A DNA stretch of 17,323 nt from RBG-16-42-24 sp964396785. Its GTDB lineage: Bacteria > Patescibacteriota > Microgenomatia > UBA8517. A program made the position numbers and the translations under genes. Location of the stretch: NCBI GenBank assembly GCA_964396785.1, contig CAYNFU010000014.1, positions 1 through 17,323 on the forward strand, read 5' to 3'. This document shows, piece by piece, positions 1 through 7,644 of the stretch (positions within the stretch are counted from its first letter, which is position 1; every line of letters begins with the position of its first letter). Under the pieces are notes generated by a model. The model ran no database searches. It had not been told where the DNA came from and was given only the letters and a program-made list of their open reading frames with translations.

Positions 1-371
1 AGGTTTTTTAAAACCCTATACCCTGCGGTACTTGAGTCAACTTGGTTGGCAACAAAAGTACCCACTTCATAGCTTCGAAATACCTCAACGAGCCCCCCGT
101 AATGGTCGTCCTGTGGATGGGTGAGAATCACTAACTCAATTTTCTTGTCCCAAAAAGGCATATATTTTGCTAAGCAGTCAAGAACTCTTCTATCCGGTCC
201 TCCGTCTATTAAAATTTGATTGCCTTTGTAAACCGCGAGAATGGCGTCTCCCTGGCCTACATCACAGCTAATTAGGTGAAGTTTATCGTCAGAAGCCGAA
301 GACCCCGCAAGAACCAGGGCCAGGAAGCTTAGCCCGATAATCCCAAAGATATATTTCCAGATACTCTTCAT
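1..371 (-). CDS. Metallo-beta-lactamase-fold protein, ComEC C-terminal-domain type (partial, runs off left edge)
   Basis: Read from ATG at 371-369 to the window edge, giving 123 residues of the N-terminal part. A membrane helix or signal anchor spans about residues 4-23. It is followed by DVGQGDA (37-43) and the metal-site motif THPQDDHYGG (84-93), which matches the H-x-x-x-D-H core of metallo-beta-lactamase hydrolases; the usual second His or Asp is Gln here. In ComEC proteins this fold is normally the C-terminal domain and is thought to act on incoming or degraded DNA outside the membrane. Here it is a separate gene whose ATG overlaps the TGA of the competence-domain gene (ATGA), so the two are translationally coupled and probably form one split ComEC. 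The single N-terminal helix should place the hydrolase outside the cytoplasm. The C-terminus is not in the window, so completeness cannot be judged. Confidence 0.85.
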   Translation of the reverse strand, partial: MKSIWKYIFGIIGLSFLALVLAGSSASDDKLHLISCDVGQGDAILAVYKGNQILIDGGPDRRVLDCLAKYMPFWDKKIELVILTHPQDDHYGGLVEVFRSYEVGTFVANQVDSSTAGYRVLKN

Positions 372-1426
372 GCAAATAGTTTAACCACTCCGATAAAATA
401 ACTCGTCAAGGGAATTGTCAAAAGTAGCAAAATTTTTCCCAGGTCGGGAATAAGGAGCCCAACGAGACTTCCTACCCCGGCAATCATAGTCATTGGCGCA
501 ATTGTAGGAGCAATGGCTGTGTTTATTAAAGGAGAGAGAATATTAAATTGGCCAAAAGTCAAAAATATTACAGGCGCTACTCCAACTTGGGCGGCGAGAG
601 AAGTGGCAAAGTTTTCCTTTATCACTTTGGGCAAGAAAGAGAAAGTCTTTTCAAGTTTCGGTTCAAAGGCGAGGATCGAAGCCGTTGCCAAAAAAGAAAG
701 GATAAAACCGAGATCAGTTATCCAGTTTGGCTTGACAATAAGCATGAGGAGGGCGGAAATTCCCAGTCCTCGCCAAGCATAATTTAACCTTCCTACTTTT
801 TGGGCAACAAAGGCAATACTACCCATTATTGCCGCTCTTATTATTGGGGCATCGAATCCAGAAATGAGAGCATAAAACCAGACTCCGAAAATGGCCATGA
901 CAATTGCCTTGCCTCTGGGAAGGAAAATAGTAAGGAGCCCTATTAAAAAGGAGGCAACCAGGGTTACATTCATTCCCGAGGCTACAACAACGTGGGCCGT
1001 ACCGGTACTTTTTAGCGCTTCCCAAAAATAAGAGGGCATTCCACTTTTTATTCCCAAGGTAACTCCTGCAAGTAAGGAAGAGTGGGGTTCGGGAAGTGCT
1101 TTTCTTAAATTTCCCAAAAGTTTTTCTCTCAGTTTATAAAGTACTCCCCGACCCTCTTTCTTTTCTATTAATAGAGGATTTTTTAACTCCCTCCCCTCGA
1201 CAACTCCCTCGATAATTACAAAGTCGCCGTAAGAGACTTCCGGGTAAGAGGGCAAATAAATTTTTAGTCCTTGGAGATTAAATCCTTGGTAGTAAGAATA
1301 CTTAATTGGTTCTGAGGAAACGGTATCAGAAATTCTAACTTTTTGTCCTTCGGAAAACTTGGGGTTATACGTTATTAGGCGAAGGGTTAATACCAAAATT
1401 AAGAAAAACCATATGAAGTATTTCAT
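368..1426 (-). CDS. comEC: ComEC/Rec2 competence membrane channel, without the beta-lactamase domain
   Basis: A 352-residue polytopic membrane protein expected to form the channel through which single-stranded DNA crosses the cytoplasmic membrane in natural transformation. Residues 1-100 hold one membrane helix and a small beta-rich stretch resembling the OB-like N-terminal domain of ComEC. Residues 115-352 are the Competence domain, with several hydrophobic helices and the family signature GTAHVVVASGMNV (142-154; usual form H-L-x-A-I-S-G-x-N/H-V). FDAPIIRAAIM follows, corresponding to the conserved R-A-x-x-M segment. Full ComEC proteins are about 700-800 residues; here the C-terminal metallo-beta-lactamase part is a separate overlapping gene downstream. 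The start ATG shares its A with the TAA stop of comEA (TAATG), so expression is probably coupled to comEA. I am confident of the family; function in DNA uptake is inferred from it. Confidence 0.9.
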   Translation of the reverse strand: MKYFIWFFLILVLTLRLITYNPKFSEGQKVRISDTVSSEPIKYSYYQGFNLQGLKIYLPSYPEVSYGDFVIIEGVVEGRELKNPLLIEKKEGRGVLYKLREKLLGNLRKALPEPHSSLLAGVTLGIKSGMPSYFWEALKSTGTAHVVVASGMNVTLVASFLIGLLTIFLPRGKAIVMAIFGVWFYALISGFDAPIIRAAIMGSIAFVAQKVGRLNYAWRGLGISALLMLIVKPNWITDLGFILSFLATASILAFEPKLEKTFSFLPKVIKENFATSLAAQVGVAPVIFLTFGQFNILSPLINTAIAPTIAPMTMIAGVGSLVGLLIPDLGKILLLLTIPLTSYFIGVVKLFA

Positions 1427-2028
1427 TAAAAAACCGATATATCATTTTTTATCTTTTCGTAGGTCGACTGAGGAATTACCTTTCTAGACGCCAACTCCTC
1501 TATGTTTGAGTAAGGACGTTGTTCAATGATTTTCTGGGCGTAAACAGGGCCAATTCCATTGAGGGCTTCTAGCTCATTTTGGGATGCTTCGTTAATATTG
1601 ACTAGACCACTCCCCTGAGTCGATGTACCAGTTTGATATACTCCTAAATTGTTAGCACTCGCCCCCTTTAACTGCTCATCAGTTGTAGGTATGTAAATTT
1701 TTTGTCCGTCGGTAATAAGGGCCGCCCTGTTAATAGTTTTATCGACCCAATTTCTATCGGCACTTAGACTAAGTCCCCCGGCGGCAATTAGCGCGTCGTC
1801 TACCCGAGAAGCGGCCGGCAGTTTATAAACGCCGGGAGAGGTAACTGCACCCGCTACCTCAACTATCAGAAAATCATTTGCTACACCTTCCGTAGTCTCT
1901 TCTAGGACTTCAATTTTATCTGAAGATACAAAGTTCCCTTTTAAGGTAAAAATACCTAGGGCGAGGACTAAGAGGCCTGCAAAGAAAATCCCCAATGGCA
2001 GCCGGTTTTTTGTGAGGAATTCTTCCAT
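1426..2028 (-). CDS. comEA: ComEA-like DNA-binding protein (SLBB plus helix-hairpin-helix)
   Basis: A 200-residue protein that should bind double-stranded DNA outside the membrane and hand it to ComEC. One membrane helix lies at about residues 11-29, with the rest outside. An SLBB (soluble-ligand-binding beta-grasp) domain covers about 53-115, recognisable by VEVAGAVTSPGVYKL and the DGQKIYIP end. A low-complexity linker follows. The helix-hairpin-helix pair is at 141-200 and starts VNINEASQNELEALNGIGP, the classic ComEA DNA-binding signature. I chose the ATG at 2028-2026 over the in-frame ATG seven codons upstream (2049) because GGGGA lies about six bases before it and the protein then begins with a normal short cytoplasmic tail. 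It lies 46 bases downstream of leuS and overlaps comEC by one base. Domain order is standard for ComEA. Confidence 0.92.
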   Translation of the reverse strand: MEEFLTKNRLPLGIFFAGLLVLALGIFTLKGNFVSSDKIEVLEETTEGVANDFLIVEVAGAVTSPGVYKLPAASRVDDALIAAGGLSLSADRNWVDKTINRAALITDGQKIYIPTTDEQLKGASANNLGVYQTGTSTQGSGLVNINEASQNELEALNGIGPVYAQKIIEQRPYSNIEELASRKVIPQSTYEKIKNDISVF

Positions 2029-2074
2029 AATTCCCCAAATATATACCATAAATTTAAATTGTAAATATTTGAGG

Positions 2075-4534
2075 CTAAATTACGAAGTTTATGAGCTTTT
2101 GAGGTACAAAAACTGTTTTCTTGATACTCTTTCCTTCAAGCCACTTTGCGATCTTTTGGTCGGCCCTAGCCAATTTCTCTACCTTGTTTTCGTCTTTTCC
2201 CGAATCACGATCCAGCCTCAGCTCTCCCCTCACTTTGCCGTTTACTTGGATTATTAGAATAATTTCGGGTTCATCTACAAACTCGGGATTAAATTTAGGC
2301 CAGTTGGATATATGAATTGAAGTTTTTTCTCCAAGTACCTCAAACCAAAGTTCCTCGGTCATATGTGGAGCAAAAGGAGAAAGAAGTAGTACTAGATTCC
2401 TTAGGGCCTCATTCCACTCGGCACACCTAATTGTTTTGTTATTCACCTCGGGCTTAGGGTAAACAGACACTTTTTCGTAAAGGAGATTAACAAATTCCAT
2501 AATAGCAGAAATTGCAGTGTTGTAGCGTAAATTTTGTATGTTTTCGGTCACTTTCTTTATAGTTTGATGCATTTTGACCAATATATCTCTGGCATCCTTT
2601 TCCTCTTCTAAAATTAAATCTCTATATTCAAAATAGAGGGCCCAAACCCGGTTAAGAAACTTCTGCATTCCTTCTATTCCCGTATCTCTAAAATCTCCGC
2701 CTGCGTCATATGGGCCCAAAAACATAAGATATATCCTCAGAGTATCTGCCCCGTATTTTTCAATATATTGGTCAGGAACAATGATATTACCCCTCGATTT
2801 ACTGATCTTTGCTCCCTCTTTAATCAGAAGTCCGTGGGCGTAAAAACGAGTGAATGGTTCTTCAAAGTCGGTCAGTCCCCAATCTTTAAAAACCATGGCC
2901 AAGAAGCGCGAATATAGGAGATGAAGCACGGCGTGCTCCGCTCCCCCGATATACATGTTAACTGGAAGCCATTTTTTAGTAATTTCAGGATCCCAAGCCG
3001 CATCTTTATAACCAAGACTGGGATATCGAAGGAAGTACCAAGCGCTGTCTAAAAACGTATCAGAAACGTCAGTTTCTCGCCTTGCCTCCTTGCCGCAGCC
3101 CGGACATTTAACGTTGTAAAAATTTGCATCGAGTGCCAGAGGAGAAACTCCCGTACCCCTCGGTTGGTAATTCTCAACATATGGAAGCTTAACCGGCAAA
3201 TCATTCTCGGGGGCGGAATACCAACCAGGCATATCCTGCCTCTCGCCTTTTGCCTCTTTAGCGCAGCTTTCGCAGAAAATCATGGGTATTGGAGGACCCC
3301 AATACCTTTGTCTTGATATAAGCCAATCTCTCAAGTGATAAACAACGTGGGGCCTTCCCCATCCTTTTTCTTCAATCTTTTTCCGGAGAGTCTTATCGGG
3401 TACTTTGTTTATAATCTCAAGCCCAAACTTCTCGGCAAATTCCTTGTCGCGCTCGTCATGAGCTGGAACCCCCATAATTCCTCCAGTAGCGTAGTCTGCC
3501 AGAATGTAATCGGAAACCCATACTGGGATTTTTTCTTGAGTTAGGGGATTTATTGCAGAGAACTCGGAAAATACTCCTGATTTTTGCCTCTCTCCCTCAC
3601 TTTTTTGCTCCCCGCGCATAGAAATTGCTTCTTTAATGTAATTTCTGACACTCTCTGACGCTTTCCATCCTATTTCTATCCAGTCTCGAGCAAGTTCAGG
3701 GGAAACTACAAGAAAAGTTGCCGCGTTAAGCGTGTCCGGCCTTGTTGTAAAAACTTCTAAAGAATGCTTCTTATCAGCCTGCCCGGGAATTCCAACTAGT
3801 TCAAATTTAATCAAAGCACCCTCGGAGCGACCTATCCAATTTCTTTGGGCAATCTTTACCTTCTCGCTCCAATCGATCTTATCTAAATTAGCAAGTAGAC
3901 AGTCTGGGTAGGCTGTTCCATCGGGTCTAACTCCCGTTGCTTGTCTAAAAAACCACTGCTCGAGTTCTTTTTCGTGAACTTCCGTCCCACACCTTTCGCA
4001 TTTGCCTGCAATAACTTGCTCGTCTGCCAGAACGGTCTTACAAGAAGGACACCAATTGACCTTAGCTTTCTTGCGATATGCCAGACCTGCTTTAAACATT
4101 CTGACAAAAATCCACTGTGTCCATCTATAATAATCTGGATCATAAGTTTCCAAAGTTCTTGTCCAGTCGAAAGAATTTCCAATAGCCCTGAGTTGCTTAT
4201 AAAATCTTTCTTTAGTCTTTTTAGCGAGGCTTTCCGGATGCTCTCCAACTTTCAGCGCATAGTTTTCTGAATGGATACCAAATCCGTCTAGGCCAATTGG
4301 TTCAAAAACGTCAAAGCCCTGCATGCGCGTAAATCGCCCGAAAATGTCTGCCCCTACAAAGGCGTAGGTGTTCCCTACATGAAGCCCCTCGGCCGATGGA
4401 TATGGAAACATCATTAGATTGTAAAAGGGTTTCCCGGCTCCCTTTAAATCAAGAGAATATATTTTTTTCTCATCCCAAACTTTCTGCCACTTCTCCTCTA
4501 TATCTTTCGGGTTATATACTTTTTTGTTTTGCAT
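2075..4534 (-). CDS. leuS: Leucyl-tRNA synthetase
   Basis: An 819-residue class I aminoacyl-tRNA synthetase charging tRNA-Leu in the cytoplasm. The HIGH-type motif is HVGN (52-55), following FPYPSAEGL. A zinc-binding module with CPSC and CERCG lies at 162-183. The CP1 editing domain, which hydrolyses mischarged tRNA, spans roughly 235-370 and contains TTRPDTL (263-269) and VPAHDERD (356-363; usual VPGHDxRD, Asp kept). A second Cys4 cluster uses CESC (421-424) and CPGC (477-480). The KMSKS loop is KISKS (576-580), and the anticodon-binding helical domain and C-terminal domain follow. Length is normal to slightly short for the bacterial enzyme (about 800-880). A charged low-complexity insert at about 306-320 sits in the editing domain. 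An extended -10 promoter lies directly upstream, suggesting a leaderless mRNA. It probably heads the group with comEA and comEC downstream, though that co-transcription is inferred from spacing only. Confidence 0.97.
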   Translation of the reverse strand: MQNKKVYNPKDIEEKWQKVWDEKKIYSLDLKGAGKPFYNLMMFPYPSAEGLHVGNTYAFVGADIFGRFTRMQGFDVFEPIGLDGFGIHSENYALKVGEHPESLAKKTKERFYKQLRAIGNSFDWTRTLETYDPDYYRWTQWIFVRMFKAGLAYRKKAKVNWCPSCKTVLADEQVIAGKCERCGTEVHEKELEQWFFRQATGVRPDGTAYPDCLLANLDKIDWSEKVKIAQRNWIGRSEGALIKFELVGIPGQADKKHSLEVFTTRPDTLNAATFLVVSPELARDWIEIGWKASESVRNYIKEAISMRGEQKSEGERQKSGVFSEFSAINPLTQEKIPVWVSDYILADYATGGIMGVPAHDERDKEFAEKFGLEIINKVPDKTLRKKIEEKGWGRPHVVYHLRDWLISRQRYWGPPIPMIFCESCAKEAKGERQDMPGWYSAPENDLPVKLPYVENYQPRGTGVSPLALDANFYNVKCPGCGKEARRETDVSDTFLDSAWYFLRYPSLGYKDAAWDPEITKKWLPVNMYIGGAEHAVLHLLYSRFLAMVFKDWGLTDFEEPFTRFYAHGLLIKEGAKISKSRGNIIVPDQYIEKYGADTLRIYLMFLGPYDAGGDFRDTGIEGMQKFLNRVWALYFEYRDLILEEEKDARDILVKMHQTIKKVTENIQNLRYNTAISAIMEFVNLLYEKVSVYPKPEVNNKTIRCAEWNEALRNLVLLLSPFAPHMTEELWFEVLGEKTSIHISNWPKFNPEFVDEPEIILIIQVNGKVRGELRLDRDSGKDENKVEKLARADQKIAKWLEGKSIKKTVFVPQKLINFVI

Positions 4535-4542
4535 ATCGGGTA

Positions 4543-4551
4543 ATTATATCA
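4543..4551 (-). promoter_or_regulatory. Extended -10 promoter of leuS
   Basis: On the minus strand the sequence reads TGATATAAT, a perfect extended -10 (TGn plus TATAAT). The TATAAT ends 8 bases before the leuS ATG (4534). With the usual 6-8 base distance to the start point, transcription should begin within a base or two of the ATG, giving a leaderless or near-leaderless mRNA. No convincing -35 is seen at 16-18 bases, which extended -10 promoters do not strictly need. No Shine-Dalgarno sequence precedes the ATG, which fits. Confidence 0.6.
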
Positions 4552-4959
4552 ACATTCAAAAAAACTCCAAATATTAGTTTTCACTGGCATTTTCACTCAA
4601 GGTAGCCTCGATTTCGATAATATCCGCATGCCCTTTTAAGTTAATAATTTTGCTGTAATAATTCTTTTTCACACCTTTGCGGAAAATATTAAGAGATAAC
4701 CTAAATAGCCTCAGAATTTTAATTGCTAACTATAAATACTTATATGTTTTTTGCCTAAAAATCTTTTTAAGCCGCGAAATCGGTTATAAAGAGCAATTTA
4801 TATGTCTGGCACTCTAGGGTCTTAACTGATAATCCTCAAAAAGGCTAACCTATAAAATTTTGCCGGTAAATAATATTGCCACTTTTTCCACGGGTTTTTT
4901 GTCGATAATGCCTCTCGTTAAAACTGTCTAATAACATTTGATTTCCGCGAACATTTTTC

Positions 4960-4977
4960 TTCCGCTTATATGCGGAA
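4960..4977. repeat. Perfect 6-bp inverted repeat after atpC
   Basis: TTCCGC, six-base loop TTATAT, then GCGGAA. It begins two bases past the atpC stop codon on the minus strand. It could be an end-of-operon stem-loop, but on the atpC-coding strand no run of U follows the stem (A-rich instead), so it is not a canonical intrinsic terminator. The half-site TTCCGC recurs at other places in both gene-free regions of the window. Confidence 0.5.
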
Positions 4978-4979
4978 AA

Positions 4980-5237
4980 TCATTTCTTTATGCCCAGATA
5001 AACGTCGACGTAGCCTCTTATGACCCTCATTATCGCAGAATCTAGCCTTATTTCCCTTTTTTGGTTGGCAGTATCCCGAAAAGCCAAAAATCTTCTAACA
5101 AGGGAAATAAAATTTGCGTGTTGAGGCAATACATCAAATTCCCCCTTTTCATTAAAGGAAGTTACAGACTTCACCGGACCATCGAATACCAACTGCTCCC
5201 TATTTCTTACTCTCAAATATAATCCTTGTGGTTTCAT
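4980..5237 (-). CDS. atpC: F-type ATPase epsilon subunit, N-terminal domain only
   Basis: An 85-residue protein matching the N-terminal beta-sandwich of the epsilon subunit, which contacts the gamma subunit and the c-ring in the central stalk. Supporting segments are the opening LYLRVRNREQLVFDGPVKSV, the FDVLPQHANFISLV stretch (compare G-x-x-G-x-L-P-x-H-x-P/A in the family) and the closing IRGYVDVYLG. Typical epsilon is 130-140 residues; the C-terminal helical hairpin that inhibits ATP hydrolysis in many bacteria is missing. The stop codon is clear and there is no reading frame downstream that restores it, so the short form seems real. The start overlaps the atpD stop by four bases (ATGA). 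It is the last gene of the ATPase group. Divergence makes the call slightly less certain in isolation, but position and fold segments agree. Confidence 0.85.
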   Translation of the reverse strand: MKPQGLYLRVRNREQLVFDGPVKSVTSFNEKGEFDVLPQHANFISLVRRFLAFRDTANQKREIRLDSAIMRVIRGYVDVYLGIKK

Positions 5238-6762
5238 ACTTTGATTAGGCTTTTAGCGCTTTCGATAAATAGAAACTTTTCCTCGGGAACTAAATCATAT
5301 TTACCTTCCAAAATGGAAGCCGTATCGGCGAGCGTCGTCTGCAAGGGAATAAAGGATCCTTTCTCCCCTCTTTGGCTTTGAGCTACAAAGAATCTTTGGG
5401 TCATAAAATTTTTTAGTTTTCTTGCCCTGTGATAGATGATTTGATCATCTTTAGAAAGTTCGGACTCTCCAACCAGAGAAACTATTCTTTCAAGACCAGC
5501 TGCTTGTTTTAAAAGGTTTTTGGCCATCCTATTTATATCAAAATGCATCTTACCAACTACTCTTGGTTCGATTGCCGTTGAGGTAGAAGAGAGTATATCA
5601 ACTGCGGGAAGTAGCCCCTCCTGATATACATTTCTTGATAGAACCACCACGCTTTCAAGATATGGGAATATCGTCTGTACCGCGTGGTCCAGAAGGTCAT
5701 CTGCCGGAACATAAATGGCTTCAATTGCCGAAACAGCCTTTTCCTCCCCCGAAACTAACCTCTCTTGAAATGAGGCTATTTCACTCTCAAGGGTGGCCTG
5801 ATAACCGTCTTCAGATGGAAGAGTGTTTGTTAAAACCGAGATTTCATTTCCTGCTTGGGCAAATCTAAAAACATTGTCGATAAAGAAAAGAACGTCCTTG
5901 CCCGCCTTGTCTCGAAAATACTCTGCCAAGGTTGCTGCCGAGAAAGCAGATAAGTATCTAACTGCCGGGGATTCACCCATCTGGCCGAAAATTAGAGTTG
6001 ATGATGGAAGAACTTTGCTCTCTTTCAAGGCCTGATAAAGCTCAAGCGCTTCCCTAGTTCTTTCTCCGACTCCGGCAAAGACTGAGACAAAATTAGCCTC
6101 CTTGGCCACAACATTGTGTAAAATTTCGGTGAGGAGCATAGTTTTCCCTACCCCAGCACCTCCAAAAAGACCCATTTTGCCCCCGGAGAGAAGCGGCGCA
6201 AAAAGATCAATTACCTTAATTCCCGTTTCAATAAGCTTAGTTTCCAAACTTACCCTGGCTCCTGTTGTAGGTATTTTGTGAATCGGCATGGAGTCGGTTG
6301 TCTTAATAGGTCCGAGAGTGTCGTAGGGCGCACCAAATATGTTTACAGCACGTCCTAGAAGCGCCTCCCCAACGGGAAAAAGTATTTGTTTTCCGGTATT
6401 AACCATCTTGGCTCCCCTATAGAGTTTTTCAACGCCGGTTAAGGCCAGGCAGAAGAAGGAATCCTCCCGCGATGAACTATATACCTCAACCTTGACCGAA
6501 GAGTCTTCTTCGAAGGTCAAAACGTCCTTGATGGCCGGTTTTTCTCCTTCAAAGAAAACTTCAATAACCTGACCGCGNNNNNNNNNNNNNNNNNNNNNNN
6601 NNNNNNNNNNNNNNNNNNNNNNNNNNNNNNNNNNNNNNNNNNNNNNNNNNNNNNNNNNNNNNNNNNNNNNNNNNNNNCGTCCTTGATGGCCGGTTTTTCT
6701 CCTTCAAAGAAAACTTCAATAACCTGACCGCGCACTGCAGTTACCTTTCCGTGATTATCCAT
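5234..6762 (-). CDS. atpD: F-type ATPase beta subunit (interrupted by a scaffold gap)
   Basis: Catalytic beta subunit. The gene crosses a 100-N gap flanked by identical 55-bp copies. Removing the Ns and one copy (155 bases) leaves 1,374 bases in one frame, 457 residues, the normal family length. Numbering below is on that merged protein. Walker A GGAGVGKT is at 149-156, the catalytic Glu of GVGERTRE at 182, Walker B VLFFIDN at 239-245, and the DELSEED-like lever is ELSKDD at 383-388. All point to competent ATP hydrolysis. It diverges at sites usually conserved: PADDLLDHA for PADDLTDPA, and PAVDILSSTSTAIEP for PAVDPLDSTSR-type sequence. I chose the ATG at 6762-6760: GAGAG precedes it by five bases and the protein opens like normal beta (GKVTAVRGQVIEV). 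It overlaps atpG by 8 bases and atpC by 4. Confidence 0.93.
6523..6577. repeat. Left copy of 55-bp duplicated contig end
   Basis: Identical base for base to 6678-6732 on the other side of the N gap. It encodes part of the beta subunit N-terminal barrel. It is best read as a contig overlap rather than a biological repeat, because merging the copies restores an intact atpD of normal length. Confidence 0.95.
6578..6677. other. Assembly gap of 100 Ns inside atpD
   Basis: Exactly 100 unknown bases, a conventional scaffold-gap length. Both sides end in the same 55-bp sequence, so the two contigs overlapped but were not merged. The gap most likely represents zero missing bases. Confidence 0.95.
6678..6732. 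repeat. Right copy of 55-bp duplicated contig end
   Basis: Identical to 6523-6577. It directly abuts the last N of the gap, as expected for the other contig's terminal overlap. Confidence 0.95.
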
Positions 6763-7636
6763 AATAACTCTCAAAAATGGCAATCCCTGTTAGGGAATTT
6801 AATTGTTTTCTATTTAAGACTCTGTGGTTAATGCGAGACTTTTCAAATACCAGTTTTGTAAGCTCTTCCTTGATATTCCCGTCCGCCCTATCCATGGCCA
6901 AAACTCTTGAGGCGTATTTGGCGAGCAAGCTTTCTCGAACCACCTGCTCAAGGAGTGAAGCGAATATCTCTGTTTCGAAAAACATTAAAATCTTCTCTAG
7001 TGACGGCTCAAAGATATACTTTGTTACACTTTTTGACCCCTCAGCCGGAAGAGTTATTTCTGCCGATATTTCGAATGTCGTGGGCACCTGTTTAATGACA
7101 CTTACAAATTTGCCGTAAAAGACGTGTATTTCTTCATACTGGACAATGTGTTTAACCAGGTTTGATAGTTGGTTGGTTTCGACCCTATCGTCGGGAAGAT
7201 CGAAATATGAATATGGCCGGTTTTTTTCTTCTCCCAAAAAAAGCCCTAGCCCGTGTTTGCCTACAATCGTTACCTCGCTAAGGTTCTTTCTGACCTCAGC
7301 CATAAAGAGGTTAAAAGTCGACTGAACTATTTCTCCATAAAGACCCGTGTTCGCCGAAAGGAGAACCGAAACCACCTTTCCATTATGGGCAAGAAATGTT
7401 ACTTTTCCGCGCCTTTTTAATCCCATCCGTCTTGTAAGCTCGCTAACCTCTTCCGCATATGAAATCCTCACTTCGTCAAAAACTTGAGAAAGTTCTGTAA
7501 GAAAATCCCTGTTGGCAAGAACCGAATCCCTGGTTTTTTTCATTCTCACGGAGGCAACCTCTCCATAGGCCCTAACAAGGGTCTCTAAGCCCTCTATTTG
7601 GGCTATTTCTGCTTTTATTGACCTTTCATCTAGCAT
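6755..7636 (-). CDS. atpG: F-type ATPase gamma subunit, divergent
   Basis: A 293-residue protein in the gamma position, the rotating central shaft of F1. The first and last roughly 50 residues are helical and would form the coiled-coil axle. The middle contains a recognisable Rossmann-like gamma core (FLAHNGKVVSVLLSANTGLYGEIV, like the family's S-D-x-G-L-C/Y-G segment, and TIVGKHGLGLF). The usually strongly conserved ends are changed: the N-terminal I-T-K-A-M-x-x-V-A segment is GLETLVRAYGEVASVRM, and the C-terminal N-x-x-R-Q-x-x-I-T-x-E segment is NHRVLNRKQLNSLTGIAIF. Length is normal. It lies 8 bases after atpA and overlaps atpD by 8 bases. The identity rests on order plus the core motif; it is clearly an outlier in sequence. 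Confidence 0.87.
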   Translation of the reverse strand: MLDERSIKAEIAQIEGLETLVRAYGEVASVRMKKTRDSVLANRDFLTELSQVFDEVRISYAEEVSELTRRMGLKRRGKVTFLAHNGKVVSVLLSANTGLYGEIVQSTFNLFMAEVRKNLSEVTIVGKHGLGLFLGEEKNRPYSYFDLPDDRVETNQLSNLVKHIVQYEEIHVFYGKFVSVIKQVPTTFEISAEITLPAEGSKSVTKYIFEPSLEKILMFFETEIFASLLEQVVRESLLAKYASRVLAMDRADGNIKEELTKLVFEKSRINHRVLNRKQLNSLTGIAIFESYYG

Positions 7637-7644
7637 AAGAGCTT

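Larger units (their letters stand above)
4535..4979. other. Gene-free region between leuS and atpC
   Basis: This is 445 bases of AT-rich sequence. I find no credible coding frame, no tRNA cloverleaf and no clear rho-independent terminator. It holds the leuS promoter at its left end and a 6-bp stem-loop next to the end of atpC at 4960-4977. The hexamer TTCCGC or its complement GCGGAA also occurs at 4679-4684 and 4943-4948. The size is unusual for a genome whose other gene junctions are nearly all 0-50 bases, so a missed small RNA or a decayed gene is possible, but nothing specific supports either. Confidence 0.6.

Noticed and set aside
2026..2049. Longer comEA start at 2049 (seven extra residues)
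   Set aside because: No ribosome site precedes it, whereas GGGGA precedes the ATG at 2028 at good spacing.
3883..4270. Open frames on both strands inside leuS
   Set aside because: They overlap well-conserved LeuRS motifs in the true frame and encode no recognisable protein.
4960..4977. Rho-independent terminator of the ATPase group
   Set aside because: The stem is perfect, but on the coding strand it is followed by A-rich sequence, not a U-run, and is only 6 bp.
4535..4979. tRNA or small RNA gene in the long gap
   Set aside because: No cloverleaf, no T-loop-like GTTCRANNC and no strong structured segment was found by eye.
6517..6783. Separate small gene at the atpD N-terminus
   Set aside because: It is the atpD start translated through the N gap. 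The 55-bp duplication explains it, and the MPFLRVI extension before the ATG at 6762 belongs to another frame of atpG.
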